Shown in pieces: positions 31,704 to 32,059 of a DNA stretch of 32,059 nucleotides; within the stretch, counting starts at the first letter, position 1, and every line of letters begins with the position of its first letter. The notes beneath the pieces are model-generated. The model saw only the letters and a list, made by a program, of their open reading frames with translations. It was not told where the DNA came from and did no database searches. The position numbers were made by a program, and so were the translations under genes. The stretch is from Caballeronia sp. SEWSISQ10-4 2. GTDB taxonomy: Bacteria; Pseudomonadota; Gammaproteobacteria; Burkholderiales; Burkholderiaceae. The stretch covers positions 1 to 32,059 of the forward strand of contig NZ_JALPRJ010000087.1 in NCBI RefSeq assembly GCF_030464885.1, written 5' to 3'.

Positions 31704-32059
31704 TGCGCGACTCTCTTGAATTCCATTCGGTGGAATCCCAGTGTAATGAGCCGGCTGTCGTCGCTCTTGGACAAAAGTGCGCTTTGGCTCAGTCGTTGGT
31801 TTTTCGCTCGCGCCGGTGGACGGGTTTTGGGTTTTGGTCTGCTGGTGCGGGTGCGGGTGGGCGGGGGTGGTGCTGGATTGGTGCGTTCGGTGTTGGTGGT
31901 CGGAGTCGATGCCGGGTTGCTACTTTCGGCGTTGGCGGCACGCGTGAGCTAGCTGATTTCTTTATCACTGTTAGCCACTGTGCGTGGCGGCACGTCATTT
32001 GTCCAAAGCGACAAAGAAACGAAGCAAAGAAAGCGCTTTCCCACCACCGGCAAGTTAGT
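31704..32059. repeat. G-rich intergenic end with Burkholderia-type dispersed repeat
   Basis: No gene is supportable. Positions 31849-31867 contain four G-tracts (G3, G3, G3, G5) with loops of 3, 1 and 1 bases, a strong G-quadruplex pattern. From about 31975 the sequence GCGGCACGTCATTTGTCCAA, then GCGACAAAGAAACGAAGCAA and on to the end, resembles a repeat I associate with many Burkholderia-group intergenic regions. Only one copy lies in this window, so the repeat call rests on memory rather than comparison. Confidence 0.45.

Noticed and set aside
31497..31952. A plus-strand frame of 151 codons
   Set aside because: Mostly antisense to alaX and then a translated G/T-rich low-complexity stretch.

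Overview
The window looks like a chromosomal segment of a high-GC beta-proteobacterium of the Burkholderia group (Paraburkholderia, Caballeronia or a close relative). This rests on strong GC bias at third codon positions, on the mix of families (LysR, AraC, GntR and LacI regulators, a cupin, AlaX, a GT51/transpeptidase PBP, crotonase/MFS/ALDH sets), and on an end segment that resembles a dispersed Burkholderia intergenic repeat. No database search was possible, so genus is an inference. No tRNA, rRNA, CRISPR array, intact insertion sequence or prophage was seen.

Positions 1-5000 are accessory and partly decayed. They hold a LysR regulator lacking its DNA-binding domain, a cupin next to what looks like the last 26 codons of a lost flavin disulfide oxidoreductase, a secreted lipoprotein with the guanyl-RNase fold but both classical catalytic residues substituted, a small membrane protein, and a large membrane-anchored TPR protein.

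Positions 5107-12796 are the core of the window: a LacI-type regulator followed by seven co-directional genes. These encode a periplasmic sugar-binding protein, a single-domain ABC ATPase, a permease, a phosphotriesterase-family (cog1735-like) hydrolase, a ThuA/GATase-fold protein, a PfkB kinase and a BtpA/SgcQ-family TIM barrel. Palindromic AACCGGTT-core sites lie before the transporter gene and again before the GATase-fold gene. I read this as one LacI-controlled regulon for uptake and breakdown of an unidentified sugar or sugar-lactone-like compound. It is the best candidate for an undescribed pathway.

Positions 13261-20382 hold a methyltransferase, a 91-residue unknown protein directly behind a perfect LexA (SOS) box, a VOC protein with a small unknown partner, a large class A-like PBP divergent from a secreted streptogramin-lyase-like propeller protein (with tandem palindromes between them), and a GNAT acetyltransferase.

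Positions 20457-26737 form a catabolic block: a GntR regulator divergent from crotonase, MFS transporter and aldehyde dehydrogenase genes, then a carboxymuconolactone-decarboxylase-like protein and an XRE regulator. A CTGTATACAG palindrome sits between the divergent genes. The substrate is unknown.

Positions 26930-30110 are visibly lower in GC. They carry a large mono-haem lipoprotein, a small overlapping upstream reading frame and an AT-rich leader, suggesting acquired DNA. The window closes with an AlaX-AraC pair and a repeat-like, G-rich intergenic end.
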